DNA from: Opitutia bacterium
GTDB taxonomy: Bacteria; Verrucomicrobiota; Verrucomicrobiia; Opitutales; Opitutaceae
Assembly: GCA_947453695.1 (NCBI GenBank)
Contig: CANGHW010000009.1
Coordinates: forward strand, 1-64,000
Length of the DNA stretch: 64,000 bases
Direction: 5' to 3'
The notes beneath the pieces are model-generated. The model was not told the origin of the DNA. It saw only the letters and a program-made list of their open reading frames with translations, and did not search any database. Below are positions 1-8,636 of this stretch, piece by piece. Position numbers and translations under genes: made by a program. Every line of letters starts with the position of its first letter. Position 1 is the first letter of the stretch.

Positions 1-2
1 AG

Positions 3-968
3 AAAGTCGTGGCCTGCGACGACGTTGACCTCGTGATTCTGGCCACGCCGCCCGGCTTCCGTCCGGCGCATTTCGCGGCGGCGGTCGCCGCGGGCAAGCA
101 TGTCTTCATGGAGAAGCCCGTGGCGGTCGATCCGGTGGGCGTGCGCTCCGTGATCGAGACGGCGAGGCTCGCGAAGGAGAAGAAACTCGCGGTCGTGGCC
201 GGCACCCAGCGCCGCCACCAGCCGAGCTACCTTGAGACAATGAAGCGCATCCATGGCGGCGACATCGGCGAACTCGTCGGGGGCCAGTGCTACTGGAATG
301 GCGACGGCATCTGGTTCCGCGAGAAGAACGACCCGAAGTTTCCCGACCTCGCCAAATTGAGCGACTTTGAGTGGCAGTGCTGGAACTGGTATCACTGGGA
401 CTGGTTGAGCGGTGACCAAATCGTCGAGCAGCACCTTCACAATCTTGACGTGATGAACTGGGCGTTTGGCGGGCCGCCGGTGAAATTCTACGGCATGGGC
501 GGCCGGCAGAATCGCGGCAGCATCCCGGGCAATATTTGGGATCACTTTGCAGTGGAGATGGAATATGCCAACGGCGCCCGCGTCATGAGCATGTGCCGGC
601 ACACGCCGAAATCGGCGACCCGCGTGGCCGAGCGCGTGGTGGGCACCAAGGGCACCTCGGACTGCACGCACTATATTAAAGGGGAAAAGAGCTATGAATA
701 CAAAGGCGAGAACCCGAATCCCTACGTGGTCGAGCACACGGATCTCATCAACAGCATCCGCACCGGCAATCTGCTCAACGAAGGTGAGCAAGTCGCCTTG
801 AGCACGCTCACCGCAATCGGCGGTCGCATGGCCGCGTATACCGGCCGTGAGGTCTCGTGGAAATGGCTCTTGGAAGGATCGAAACTCGACATCTTCCCGA
901 AGAACCCGGCTCCGGGGCCTGGTGTCTTCACGCCCGTGCCAATACCGGGCAGCGTGCCGCTGGTGTAA
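3..968 (+). CDS. Gfo/Idh/MocA family oxidoreductase, 5' end cut by window edge
   Basis: NAD(P)-dependent sugar or cyclitol dehydrogenase family. The reading frame is open to the window edge, so the first Rossmann strand and GxGxxG loop are missing. What remains starts in the cofactor domain (DLVILATPPGFRP) and has the family motif MEKPVAVDP, followed by the C-terminal substrate domain with EQHLHNLDVMNW, in which the His is the usual catalytic type. A GTG at base 9 is an internal codon, not a start. It is followed by an intrinsic terminator and lies upstream of a thioredoxin, a UxuA-like protein, another oxidoreductase of this family and a GH28 hydrolase, which suggests plant sugar catabolism. 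The exact substrate cannot be told. Confidence 0.9.
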   Translation, partial: KVVACDDVDLVILATPPGFRPAHFAAAVAAGKHVFMEKPVAVDPVGVRSVIETARLAKEKKLAVVAGTQRRHQPSYLETMKRIHGGDIGELVGGQCYWNGDGIWFREKNDPKFPDLAKLSDFEWQCWNWYHWDWLSGDQIVEQHLHNLDVMNWAFGGPPVKFYGMGGRQNRGSIPGNIWDHFAVEMEYANGARVMSMCRHTPKSATRVAERVVGTKGTSDCTHYIKGEKSYEYKGENPNPYVVEHTDLINSIRTGNLLNEGEQVALSTLTAIGGRMAAYTGREVSWKWLLEGSKLDIFPKNPAPGPGVFTPVPIPGSVPLV

Positions 969-1008
969 CGCCGCGTCCGATTGCTTTCCGCCGACCGGCG
1001 GACCCGAA

Positions 1009-1046
1009 GGGTGGAAACGCGCCGCTGGCGCGGTCCACCCTTTTTT
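1009..1046 (+). terminator. intrinsic terminator after the oxidoreductase
   Basis: GGGTGGA (1009-1015) pairs with TCCACCC (1034-1040), with an inner CGCGCC/GGCGCG stem, and is followed directly by six T. It lies 41 bases after the stop codon of the upstream gene. Confidence 0.85.
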
Positions 1047-1281
1047 ATGCGGCATCGTCGCCGAAATGGGCGGGGCGCCAGAATATGCTGTCTACATCGG
1101 CCAGCAGGCGGCGGCGCGGGGTATCGGCAGGTTGCGCGAGCGTTGGAGTGGGCGTGAGGGTCATTTCCGGCCGGGCGCACAGCACGAGAAACTCGTGCGT
1201 CGGCGGTGCGGGAGGGAGCGGGTGGTGGGTTTGCATGGGAGGCCTTTCGGTGATGAAGGCCCCTCGGGAAACCGGCCGGGC

Positions 1282-1316
1282 AAAAAAAAGCCCCTCCGGT
1301 TTGGCACCGGAGGGGC
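1282..1316 (-). terminator. intrinsic terminator on the minus strand, attenuator-like
   Basis: Read on the minus strand, GCCCCTCCGGT and ACCGGAGGGGC form a perfect 11-bp stem with a 5-nt loop, followed by eight U. It begins 18 nt after the stop of the Val/Ser-rich leader ORF. No minus-strand structural gene follows before the window edge; only a doubtful 63-codon ORF (1045-1236) lies downstream. The rest of 969-1611 shows no other gene. Confidence 0.75.
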
Positions 1317-1333
1317 TAAAGTCGTGTGACGTT

Positions 1334-1453
1334 TTAGAACCCTCGCGGCGCCGAAGTAACGGCGGATACGGAGACAGATACGGATACGACGGAGGCTACG
1401 ACCACGGAGGAGTGGGCGAGAGCGAGCGAGAGCGTCGTGCCAGCAAGGTTCAT
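1334..1453 (-). CDS. putative Val/Ser-rich leader peptide, 39 aa, orphan attenuator
   Basis: On the minus strand an ATG at 1453 opens a 39-codon ORF ending TAA at 1334. Residues 17-32 read VVVASVVSVSVSVSAV: nine Val and six... five Ser codons are packed into 16 positions, with several Leu before them. A strong terminator follows 18 nt after the stop. Short ORF, clustered codons for one amino-acid family, then terminator is the layout of ilv-type transcription attenuators. Against this: no clear Shine-Dalgarno, no obvious antiterminator pairing found by eye, short GTATCC-like repeats that could give Val-Ser by chance, and no branched-chain gene downstream. Confidence 0.4.
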   Translation of the reverse strand: MNLAGTTLSLALAHSSVVVASVVSVSVSVSAVTSAPRGF

Positions 1454-1611
1454 GTCTGGGCGAAGACAAAGGAGGGACGCGGGCGGCTGTCAAGGCGCGG
1501 CTGGGCGGATGCGAAGTTCGGTCGACAATGCGTTTGACTCACCGTCAGGAGGGAGGGAGGCATGGGGCGTCGGTTTGCCCGCCCCTTGCCCCTACATAAC
1601 CACGGAGAACT

Positions 1612-2055
1612 ATGATGTTTCGTCGCACCCTCACAATCGGTCTTGCCCTGGCCGCCGGCGTCGCGCTCGCGGTGGGCGCCGCCTCGACCGATCTCACCTC
1701 GAAGGGCGCCAAGCCGCGCCGCATCGCTGCGGGGCAGGAAGTGAAGATAACCGATTACCTTGTTCCCGGAAAAATCACGGTATTCGATTTCACGAGCGAG
1801 TTTTGTCCTCCTTGTCGCGCCATCGCACCAGCCCTTGAAAAGATGCATGGCAAACGGGCCGATATCGCAGTGGTCGCGGTCGATATCAACCGGCCCGATG
1901 TCAAAGGCATCGATTGGAAGTCTCCGGTGGCCCGTCAGTATAACCTCAACTCAATTCCTCACTTCAAGGTCTTCGGCCCGGATGGGAAGCTAATGGCCGA
2001 GGACGGCCCGGATGACGCCAAGGCCCGCTCGATGATCGTGAAGTGGTTGGACTGA
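1612..2055 (+). CDS. exported thioredoxin-like protein
   Basis: 147 aa thiol-disulfide protein expected in the periplasm. An N-terminal signal ([19 protein letters not shown]) precedes a short thioredoxin fold. The active site is CPPC at residues 65-68 ([13 protein letters not shown]), and the cis-proline loop is [13 protein letters not shown]. The CPPC dipeptide differs from the CGPC of cytosolic thioredoxin. The start is one of two adjacent ATG codons; GGAGA lies about 6 nt upstream. The next gene starts 40 bases or less downstream in the same direction, so the two are probably co-transcribed. The substrate is unknown. Confidence 0.85.
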   Translation: MMFRRTLTIGLALAAGVALAVGAASTDLTSKGAKPRRIAAGQEVKITDYLVPGKITVFDFTSEFCPPCRAIAPALEKMHGKRADIAVVAVDINRPDVKGIDWKSPVARQYNLNSIPHFKVFGPDGKLMAEDGPDDAKARSMIVKWLD

Positions 2056-2095
2056 TCCCATGAAGTCCCGTGGCATCAGTCGGCTCGAGGCTGGC

Positions 2096-3223
2096 ATGCG
2101 CCGCCGAGAGTTCTTGGGGAATATTTCGCTCGGCGCTGGGGCGCTCGGGCTGGCCGGTGTGCCGGCACAAGCGGCTGCGGCGGCGGTGCCGGCCGCCAAG
2201 GTGCCGCCGGTGTTGATGAAGGCGGGCCACCAGCACGATCACTCGGAGCCGACGCTGCGGGCGCTCGCGGCGTTTGGGGTGAAAAATATCTGCAGCGGCC
2301 AACTTGGTCGGAAGATGGATGAGTGGAGCGTTGATGCTCTCGGTCGTCTACGGAAGCACGTCGAGTCGTTTGGCATCCAGCTCGATTGCCTGCCCCTGCC
2401 GATGAGTTCGCGGGAAATCGCCAAGGCGGAAATGCCCGAGATCCTGCTCGGAAAAGACCCGGAGCGCGACCGCGCGCTGGAAGATATTTGCACGATGATC
2501 CGGAACGCCGGCCGGGCAGGCATCCCGATGGTGAAATACAATTTGACGTTTATTGGCGTGGTCCGCACCGAGCGCACTATCGGGCGGGGTGGCGCGAGCC
2601 TGAGCACGTTTGACTACGGATCGGTTAAGCAGGAGCCGCCGTTGACGGAAGCGGGGAAGGTGACCGAGGAGATATATTGGGATCGCATCGAGTATTTCCT
2701 GAAGCGCGTGGTGCCGGTGGCCGAGGAAGCGAAAGTTAGGGTCGCACTCCACCCGCAGGACCCCTCGATGCCGAAGGGTCGCGGTTGGCGTGGTGTCGAG
2801 ACGGTTCTGGGGAATGTCGACGGTCTGAAGCGGTTCGTAGCAACCTCGGCTAGCCCCTACCACGGACTAAACTTCTGTCAGGGCACGGTCTGTGAAATGC
2901 TCGCGAAGCCCAACGAAGAGATCCACGACGTGATCCGCTACTTCGGCGGGCAAAAGAAGATATTCAACGTGCACTTCCGGAATATCCGGGGCGGCTTCTT
3001 GAACTTCGCCGAGACTTTGCCGGACGATGGTGACGTCGACATGCCACGTGCGCTCCGGACTTATCGCGAGGTCGGATTCGACGGATTGATCATGCCGGAT
3101 CACGTTCCGCAGATCGCGGGCGACACCGGAGGACACAAGGCCTTCGCTTTTTGTTTCGGTTACATCCAGGCGCTTTTGCAGCAACTGCGGGCCGAATCTG
3201 CGGCCGGGCCACGGACAGTCTGA
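2096..3223 (+). CDS. Tat-exported mannonate dehydratase (UxuA)-like TIM-barrel protein
   Basis: The protein resembles UxuA, which dehydrates D-mannonate to 2-keto-3-deoxygluconate in hexuronate catabolism. Matching pieces are [22 protein letters not shown] and [11 protein letters not shown], which carry the Cys, His and Asp types used for Fe/Mn binding. Unlike ordinary cytosolic UxuA it begins with a twin-arginine signal, MRRREFLGN followed by a hydrophobic stretch to AQAAAA. I chose ATG 2096 because GAGG lies 7 nt before it and it gives a standard Tat signal; an in-frame ATG at 2060 would add 12 residues. The neighbouring GH28 hydrolase and oxidoreductases fit uronate breakdown. It could instead be a related epimerase or isomerase. 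Confidence 0.75.
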   Translation: MRRREFLGNISLGAGALGLAGVPAQAAAAAVPAAKVPPVLMKAGHQHDHSEPTLRALAAFGVKNICSGQLGRKMDEWSVDALGRLRKHVESFGIQLDCLPLPMSSREIAKAEMPEILLGKDPERDRALEDICTMIRNAGRAGIPMVKYNLTFIGVVRTERTIGRGGASLSTFDYGSVKQEPPLTEAGKVTEEIYWDRIEYFLKRVVPVAEEAKVRVALHPQDPSMPKGRGWRGVETVLGNVDGLKRFVATSASPYHGLNFCQGTVCEMLAKPNEEIHDVIRYFGGQKKIFNVHFRNIRGGFLNFAETLPDDGDVDMPRALRTYREVGFDGLIMPDHVPQIAGDTGGHKAFAFCFGYIQALLQQLRAESAAGPRTV

Positions 3224-3304
3224 GCGGTCGATGGTTGTTGGTCTCCGCCGCGCATCTTTTGGTCGGTTGGTTCGTCAGATACCCGGTCAGTTAACCCAAA
3301 CCCT

Positions 3305-3718
3305 ATGAAATCCCCTCGCAAGTTCCTCGCAGCATTCTTTGCCGCTTGTCTAATCACCGTCGCAGCGTTCGCCGCCGACGCTTCCCCCACGGGCACGTGG
3401 AAGTGGACCCAACAAGGACGTCAAGGTGGCCAAGGCGTTGAGCGCTCCATCAAGCTCGAGCTGAAGGACGGCAAGTTGACCGGCACGCTGGCCGCCTGGC
3501 AGATGGGCGACAATACTATCCCGGAAGTCGCGATCGGCGACGGTTCGTTCAAGGGCGGAGTAGTCGCATTTACCGTTACGACGGAATTTAACGGCAACAA
3601 GCGCGTCTCAAAATACGAAGGTAAACTCGAGGGCGACAAGATCACCGGGTCGATCGAGAGCCCCGGCCGCGATGGTCAGGCGATGAAGCGCGATTGGGCC
3701 GCCACGCGCGCGAAATAG
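3305..3718 (+). CDS. small exported protein, lipocalin-like beta-rich
   Basis: 137 aa with a clear signal peptide (FLAAFFAACLITVAAFAADA). The mature part alternates short hydrophobic strands with charged turns: GTWKWT, IKLELKDGKLTGTLA, KYEGKLEGDKITGSIES, ending DWAATRAK. This resembles small extracytoplasmic lipocalin-like proteins that occur widely in Verrucomicrobia and Planctomycetes next to sugar-degradation genes. No catalytic motif is visible and I do not know its function. A good intrinsic terminator follows, making this the likely end of the transcript that starts at the thioredoxin. Confidence 0.8.
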   Translation: MKSPRKFLAAFFAACLITVAAFAADASPTGTWKWTQQGRQGGQGVERSIKLELKDGKLTGTLAAWQMGDNTIPEVAIGDGSFKGGVVAFTVTTEFNGNKRVSKYEGKLEGDKITGSIESPGRDGQAMKRDWAATRAK

Positions 3719-3747
3719 TTTTCTATCCTCCAGGCGATTTGAAATGC

Positions 3748-3778
3748 ATCCCGTGCCGTGATGGCGCGGGATTTTTTT
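3748..3778 (+). terminator. intrinsic terminator
   Basis: ATCCCGTGCC and GGCGCGGGAT pair (one G-T wobble) around a 4-5 nt loop, followed by seven T at 3772-3778, 29 bases after the stop of the small exported protein. Confidence 0.85.
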
Positions 3779-3947
3779 GCCCCGGATCAAGCGTCCGAAC
3801 TGTCAGGCACGCAGGGTCGTTGCACGGTGGAGGAGGCATCGCAGCGTTTGTTCCACTGTCGCTGCCGGGTTGAATGGGGGCTTGCCCGTTTTGCCGGACT
3901 CGTGTCCCTATCCCCTTGTCTTTGCGCTGAAAATTGCCACCTGCTTC

Positions 3948-5339
3948 ATGTCTGCTTCTTCTTCCTCGCGCCTGCCTGCTTCCAATCCCCTCCGTCGCCG
4001 CTACGCCATTGTCGGCCTCGGTTCGCGGCATGAATTGTATCAGGACGGCATCGAAAAAGTGCATGCGCCCACCGCCGAATTGGTGGCGTTGTGCGACTCC
4101 AACGCGGGACGACTCGAAGTGGCGCGCGGTCGCTCCGTGCGCAACGGAGCGACCGTGCCGGCCGGATATCTGGCGGCCGATTTCGCGCGCATGCTGGCCG
4201 AGACGAAGCCGCAGACCGTGATTGTGACGACGGCAGATTCGGCGCACCACGACTACATCGTGCGAGCGATGGAGGCCGGATGCGACGTCATCACGGAAAA
4301 GCCGATGACGACGGATGCGGAAAAATGTCGGGCGATCCTCGATGCGCGGAAGCGCACGGGGCGCAGCTGTCGCGTAACGTTCAACTACCGTTATTCACCG
4401 CCGCGCTCGCAGGTGAAGGATCTGCTGATGAGCGGAGAGATCGGCGACGTGCTGTCGGTGGATTTCCACTGGCTGCTCAATACGCACCATGGGGCAGACT
4501 ATTTTCGCCGCTGGCATAGTAACAAAAAGAACTCGGGCGGCTTGTTTGTGCACAAATCGACGCATCACTTCGATCTCGTGAACTGGTGGCTGGGTGCGAT
4601 GCCGGTGGCGGTGATGGCCATGGGCAAACGCGAATTCTATACGCCGGCAATGGCGAGGCGACTCGGCCTCACAGGCCCGCACGAGCGCTGCCAGACCTGT
4701 CCGGAGAAGGCGAAGTGCGGATTCTTCATGGATCTCGCCGCCGCGCCGTCGCTGAAGCAGCTCTATCTCGATCAGGAGCAGCACGACGGTTACTTCCGCG
4801 ATCGGTGTGTCTTCCGCGATGACATCGACATCGAGGACACGATGAATGCCCTCGTGACCTACGATTCCGGCGCGACGCTCAGTTACTCGCTCAATGCCTT
4901 TAACGCATGGGAAGGCTACACGGTGGCATTTAATGGCACGAAGGGTCGCATCGAGCACTCCATCGTCGAGTCGGTTTACGTAAATGGCACTGAGACCGTG
5001 CAGGGTGGGATTGCCGACGGTGGTGTGAGCACCCGCGTGATTCCGCTGCGGGGTGAGGCGCGCAATATTGTCCCGTGGTCGGCGGTGGGTGATCACGGTG
5101 GCGGTGATCGATTGATGCTGGAGGATATCTTCCTGCCGAATCCCACGCCCGACAAATATCTCAGGGCGGCGGATGAGCGAGCGGGTGCAGCGTCGATTGC
5201 CGTTGGCATCGCGGGCAACCGTTCGATGCAAACAGGTGCAGGGGTGCGGGTAGCCGACCTCTTCCCCGATTTAGGGCGCCCGGATTATGCACCGATGCCC
5301 TCCCGCACTGCGGCTTTGCCGATGCCCTCGCGTGGATAG
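3948..5339 (+). CDS. Gfo/Idh/MocA oxidoreductase with a four-cysteine insert
   Basis: 463 aa from ATG 3948. The frame is open back to 3777, but that stretch overlaps the upstream terminator. The Rossmann start is RRYAIVGLGSRHELYQDGI, the family motif is ITEKPMTTDAEKC, and the active-site helix is KSTHHFDLVNWWL. The C-terminal domain contains CQTCPEKAKC and, about 35 residues on, DRCVFRDDIDIEDTM, a cysteine set that looks able to bind metal or an Fe-S cluster. That is not a feature of ordinary members of the family. It lies 71 bases upstream of the GH28 gene and probably acts on a pectin-derived sugar. Substrate and cofactor preference are unknown. Confidence 0.88.
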   Translation: MSASSSSRLPASNPLRRRYAIVGLGSRHELYQDGIEKVHAPTAELVALCDSNAGRLEVARGRSVRNGATVPAGYLAADFARMLAETKPQTVIVTTADSAHHDYIVRAMEAGCDVITEKPMTTDAEKCRAILDARKRTGRSCRVTFNYRYSPPRSQVKDLLMSGEIGDVLSVDFHWLLNTHHGADYFRRWHSNKKNSGGLFVHKSTHHFDLVNWWLGAMPVAVMAMGKREFYTPAMARRLGLTGPHERCQTCPEKAKCGFFMDLAAAPSLKQLYLDQEQHDGYFRDRCVFRDDIDIEDTMNALVTYDSGATLSYSLNAFNAWEGYTVAFNGTKGRIEHSIVESVYVNGTETVQGGIADGGVSTRVIPLRGEARNIVPWSAVGDHGGGDRLMLEDIFLPNPTPDKYLRAADERAGAASIAVGIAGNRSMQTGAGVRVADLFPDLGRPDYAPMPSRTAALPMPSRG

Positions 5340-5410
5340 CCATCTGACCCGAGAGCGTCTGGTCTGACTGAGGGTTGGACAAGAACGGACATGCGTCCGA
5401 GCGTGGGTGC

Positions 5411-6727
5411 ATGACGACGAATATTCCCCGAATTCTGGCAGTGCTTTTCATGGTGCTGGTGACGTCGGCGATCTCGCTACCGGCGGCCGATGTCGCACCG
5501 GCCCAGCCGACCATTCCGGATCGCACGTTCAATGTGTGCGATTTTGGCGCGGTGGGAGACGGTATTGCTTCGAACACTGCCGCGTTTATGGCCGCCATCG
5601 CAGCGGTGGAGAAAGCTGGTGGGGGAAAACTTGTTGTTCCAGCCGGGCAGTGGTTTACCGGCCCCATCGATTTGTGCAGCGCGATCGATTTTCACCTCGA
5701 AGCAGGAGCGAAGATTTTGTTTTCGCCCAAGTTTGAGGACTACGGGAACTCGCCCCGCTATCGGCCTCTGCTCCAGGCGACGAATGCACATGATGTTAAG
5801 ATTTCCGGGGCGGGAACAATCAACGGCCACGGCGAGGCGTGGTGGACGGCGGCGGAGACGTTCAAGCAGGAGGCCAATGCGAAGAAGGCGCGGAGCAATA
5901 CGATGCCGCGGCCAAACATGGTCGGCTTCGAACGCTGTGAGCGTATCCGGGTTGAAGGGGTGACGCTCACTGCGTCGCCGAAATTCAATCTGGTGCCGGC
6001 GCGCAGTCAGGACGTGACGATCTATGGTATTACGATTCTCAATCCGCACAAAAAATCACCCAACACGGATGGCATTGATCCCTCGCTGTGCCAACGGGTG
6101 CTCATCTCCCACTGCGTGATTGATACCGACGATGACAATATTGCGATCAAGTCAGGCGGACCGGCGGGAGAAGGAGTGAGCGACGTATTGATCACGGACT
6201 GCACGTTCAAGCATGGGCATGGCTGTTCGTTTGGTAGCGAGACGAGTGGTGGAGTGCGACGCGTCACGGTGCGCAACTGCACCTTTGAAGGCACCGATAT
6301 TGGGGTGCGTTTTAAGTCGGACCGCACGCGTGGTGGACTGGTTGAGGACGTAGTCTATGAAAACCTGACGATGAAAAACGTCGGTCAGGCGATCGTGATC
6401 ACCAGTTATTATCCCGACCGCGAGTTGCCGAAACCGGGACAAAAAGTGGAAGCGCAGGCGGTGGGCGCGATGACTCCGAAGTGGACAAAAATCACGGTGC
6501 GCAATGTGAAGTCGGTAGGCGGCACGAAGAGCGCGGGGTTAATTATGGGGCTGCCAGAGTCGCCCGCGTCTGGGATTGTGTTGGAGAGCATCAGTCTCGA
6601 GGCGCCGACGGGACTACGAATTGGTTATGCGGCGGACCTGACGCTCAAGAATGTCGTAGTGAATGCGGCTAAAGGAGAGGCTCTGTTGGTAGAAGATTCC
6701 GTAGCGGGGTTGAAGTGCGTGGAATAA
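5411..6727 (+). CDS. exported glycoside hydrolase family 28 (polygalacturonase-like)
   Basis: Right-handed parallel beta-helix hydrolase that cleaves galacturonan or rhamnogalacturonan linkages. Using ATG 5411 (438 aa) gives a normal signal peptide ending near SLPAAD; an ATG at 5375 would put 12 polar residues before it. The GH28 motifs are complete: NTDG at 218-221, DTDDDN at 238-243, GHG at 269-271 and RFK at 300-302, supplying the three catalytic Asp, the His and the Arg/Lys pair. The mature protein starts with the typical NVCDFGAVGDGIASNTAAF. It ends the catabolic block that faces the rhamnose-type importer encoded on the other strand. Confidence 0.92.
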   Translation: MTTNIPRILAVLFMVLVTSAISLPAADVAPAQPTIPDRTFNVCDFGAVGDGIASNTAAFMAAIAAVEKAGGGKLVVPAGQWFTGPIDLCSAIDFHLEAGAKILFSPKFEDYGNSPRYRPLLQATNAHDVKISGAGTINGHGEAWWTAAETFKQEANAKKARSNTMPRPNMVGFERCERIRVEGVTLTASPKFNLVPARSQDVTIYGITILNPHKKSPNTDGIDPSLCQRVLISHCVIDTDDDNIAIKSGGPAGEGVSDVLITDCTFKHGHGCSFGSETSGGVRRVTVRNCTFEGTDIGVRFKSDRTRGGLVEDVVYENLTMKNVGQAIVITSYYPDRELPKPGQKVEAQAVGAMTPKWTKITVRNVKSVGGTKSAGLIMGLPESPASGIVLESISLEAPTGLRIGYAADLTLKNVVVNAAKGEALLVEDSVAGLKCVE

Positions 6728-6758
6728 ACCGAGCAGGCCGTTAGAACAGCCTGAGTCG

Positions 6759-7565
6759 CTACTTTTTCTCTTCCGGAGTTTTGGCCTTGTCGGGGGCGTC
6801 GGGCACGATGACTGCGGTGCCGACTTCGACTTTTCCTTCCTTGGCGATCGGCTTGGCGACGGATTCAGGGCGCTTGGTCTCGCGGCCGAAATGCGGGCCG
6901 CCGGCAGCAATCATAGAGCCGATGACCTCGGCCAAAGAGACGCGGTTGGACGGCGTGCTCATCTTGGCCTGCCACAGGAGCTTTTTCTTTTTCTCTTTGG
7001 CTGCGGCGAAATCGTAGGCGGAGAGGACGGCGAAATAGCGGTCGTCCTTTGCAGCTTGGAGGATGTCTTCGCGATCGAAACTAAAGGCGCCGAGGTTGCC
7101 GAGGGTGTTGCCGGCGACGAGGGCGAGCATCTCTTTCTGATTCCAGAAAATCGTCTGGGGATTGTCCGGATCACCCGTGTCGTCGATCTTGGGATTCATG
7201 TAGCCCCAGTGAAACACGAGTATGATCGTGGGAGCGCCGGTTTTGGGGCCGACAACGTAATAGTTTTGGGCGGCGAGGGCCTTGGCGAAGAGCTTGGCGA
7301 CCGCGGTCGGGGGCGGGCTCTTTTCACCGGCGACGAGGGCGCCTTCCTCGCGGTAGCCGGCGAGGACGGGAAAATAGAACGTCGGCTTTTCCTTGGTGGG
7401 GGGCGCGAGTTTGCGGCCTTCCTCGGTCATATCGACGACGACGTTGACATCGACGTCGTTGCGCACGCCCAGGATCGCATCGAGGATCGGGCCGGCGGAG
7501 AGACCGACGGGACTGACGAGTGCCGCCAGCGTGAGGAGAACGAGGAGGCGGCGGCGCGGGGTCAT
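6759..7565 (-). CDS. exported protein of unknown function
   Basis: 268 aa from ATG 7565; the frame is open further upstream, but that part lacks coding character. A signal peptide (RRRLLVLLTLAALVSPVGLSAG) is followed by a soluble domain with the pieces YYVVGPKTGAPTIILVFHWGYMNPK and FAVLSAYDFAAAKEKKKKLLWQAKMSTPSNR. The C-terminus is rich in Lys, Pro and Glu. No family is recognised with certainty. It is the last gene after the sugar-binding protein of the importer, 55 bases away, so it may be read from the same transcript, but nothing in it points to transport. Confidence 0.8.
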   Translation of the reverse strand: MTPRRRLLVLLTLAALVSPVGLSAGPILDAILGVRNDVDVNVVVDMTEEGRKLAPPTKEKPTFYFPVLAGYREEGALVAGEKSPPPTAVAKLFAKALAAQNYYVVGPKTGAPTIILVFHWGYMNPKIDDTGDPDNPQTIFWNQKEMLALVAGNTLGNLGAFSFDREDILQAAKDDRYFAVLSAYDFAAAKEKKKKLLWQAKMSTPSNRVSLAEVIGSMIAAGGPHFGRETKRPESVAKPIAKEGKVEVGTAVIVPDAPDKAKTPEEKK

Positions 7566-7620
7566 GGTCGGAACGACGCTGGTGGGGCGCGGAAGTTTCG
7601 CCGCGCCCTGGCAGCGTGGC

Positions 7621-8607
7621 TTAGAAGTCGAACTGGTCGATGTTGCCCTTGTTAAAGATGAAGGGCTTGCCGAGGAGGATGTTGTCGCCGGCGATTTGGA
7701 AGGTGCCGAGCGAGCCGGCTTTGACGGTCTTGGCGCCCTTCTTGAGTTCGCCTTTGGCGAGGGCGGCACCGGCGTAGACGGTGAGGTAGCCGAGGTCGCC
7801 GGTGTTCCAGAGGATGACGCTGTCGGTGACGCCTTCCTTCACGTAGCGGCGGTTTTCGTTGGGGAGGCCGAGGCCCATGACCTTAACCTTGCCGGCCTTC
7901 CCTGCTTGTTTGACGGCTTCGGCGGTGCCGGGGACGCCTGGAGAGCAGATAGCCATGATGAGCTTGAGATTGGAGTTGGCGCTGAGCATCGCGGTGGCTT
8001 CGGACTGGGCCTTGTCCTTGAGGTCGTCGCACGGGCGGACGACGACGAGTTTCATCTTGGGGTATTTTTCCTTCAGGCGGGCCTCGACGTGTTTCTGCCA
8101 TTCGCGCTGGTTGGCGGCGGTGAGGGAGCCGACGATCATGGCGAACTCGCCTTCGCCACCGGTGAGGCGCGCGGCTTCGTCCATGAGACTCTGGCCGATA
8201 CCCTCGGGCGTGGCTTGATTGACGAAGAAGGCGCGGGCGTCGGGGAGCGCGTCGGCGTCGTAGGTGATGACGTTGATGCCCTGCTTCTGGGCTTTGCGGA
8301 GGGCGGTGGAGATGCCCTCTTTATTTTCCGCGGCGACGGCGATGACGTCGACGCCGAGGGTGATCCAGTTTTCGACGATTTCGTTTTGCTTGGCGGCGTT
8401 GGAGTCGGTGGGGCCGTCGAAGAGGAGCTGGACGCCGAGTTCCTTGGCGGCTTTGTCGGCGCCGGCTTTGCAGGAGATGAAGTAGGCGTTGCCCTTGGAC
8501 TTCGGCAGCATCGCGACGACGAGTTTGGAGTCGGCGGCGACGGCTGTGGCGAGGGAGGCGAGCAACACGGCGCCAGCGGCGCAGAGGCGGAGGAGGGAGT
8601 TTTTCAT
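7621..8607 (-). CDS. sugar-binding protein of a rhamnose/AI-2-type ABC importer (RhaS-like)
   Basis: 328 aa periplasmic binding protein of the ribose/RhaS/LsrB group. A signal peptide (LLASLATAVAADSK) precedes two alpha/beta lobes. Typical pieces are GNAYFISCKAGADKAAKELG, LGVDVIAVAAENKEGIS, FVNQATPEGIGQSLMDE and SVILWNTGDLGYLTVYAG; the last two closely follow rhamnose-binding RhaS. It captures the sugar for the two permeases and the tandem ATPase encoded directly upstream. Genomic context (GH28 and a uronate enzyme) favours L-rhamnose or a related pectin sugar over autoinducer-2, but ligand identity is inferred. Confidence 0.88.
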   Translation of the reverse strand: MKNSLLRLCAAGAVLLASLATAVAADSKLVVAMLPKSKGNAYFISCKAGADKAAKELGVQLLFDGPTDSNAAKQNEIVENWITLGVDVIAVAAENKEGISTALRKAQKQGINVITYDADALPDARAFFVNQATPEGIGQSLMDEAARLTGGEGEFAMIVGSLTAANQREWQKHVEARLKEKYPKMKLVVVRPCDDLKDKAQSEATAMLSANSNLKLIMAICSPGVPGTAEAVKQAGKAGKVKVMGLGLPNENRRYVKEGVTDSVILWNTGDLGYLTVYAGAALAKGELKKGAKTVKAGSLGTFQIAGDNILLGKPFIFNKGNIDQFDF

Positions 8608-8636
8608 GGGGGAACGAAAGTGGGGAGAACTGAAGG

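Noticed and set aside
1045-1236. 63-codon minus-strand ORF downstream of the orphan attenuator
   Set aside because: No family, weak ribosome site and Pro/Thr-rich composition; it also runs into the + strand terminator. It does not look like a branched-chain biosynthesis gene.
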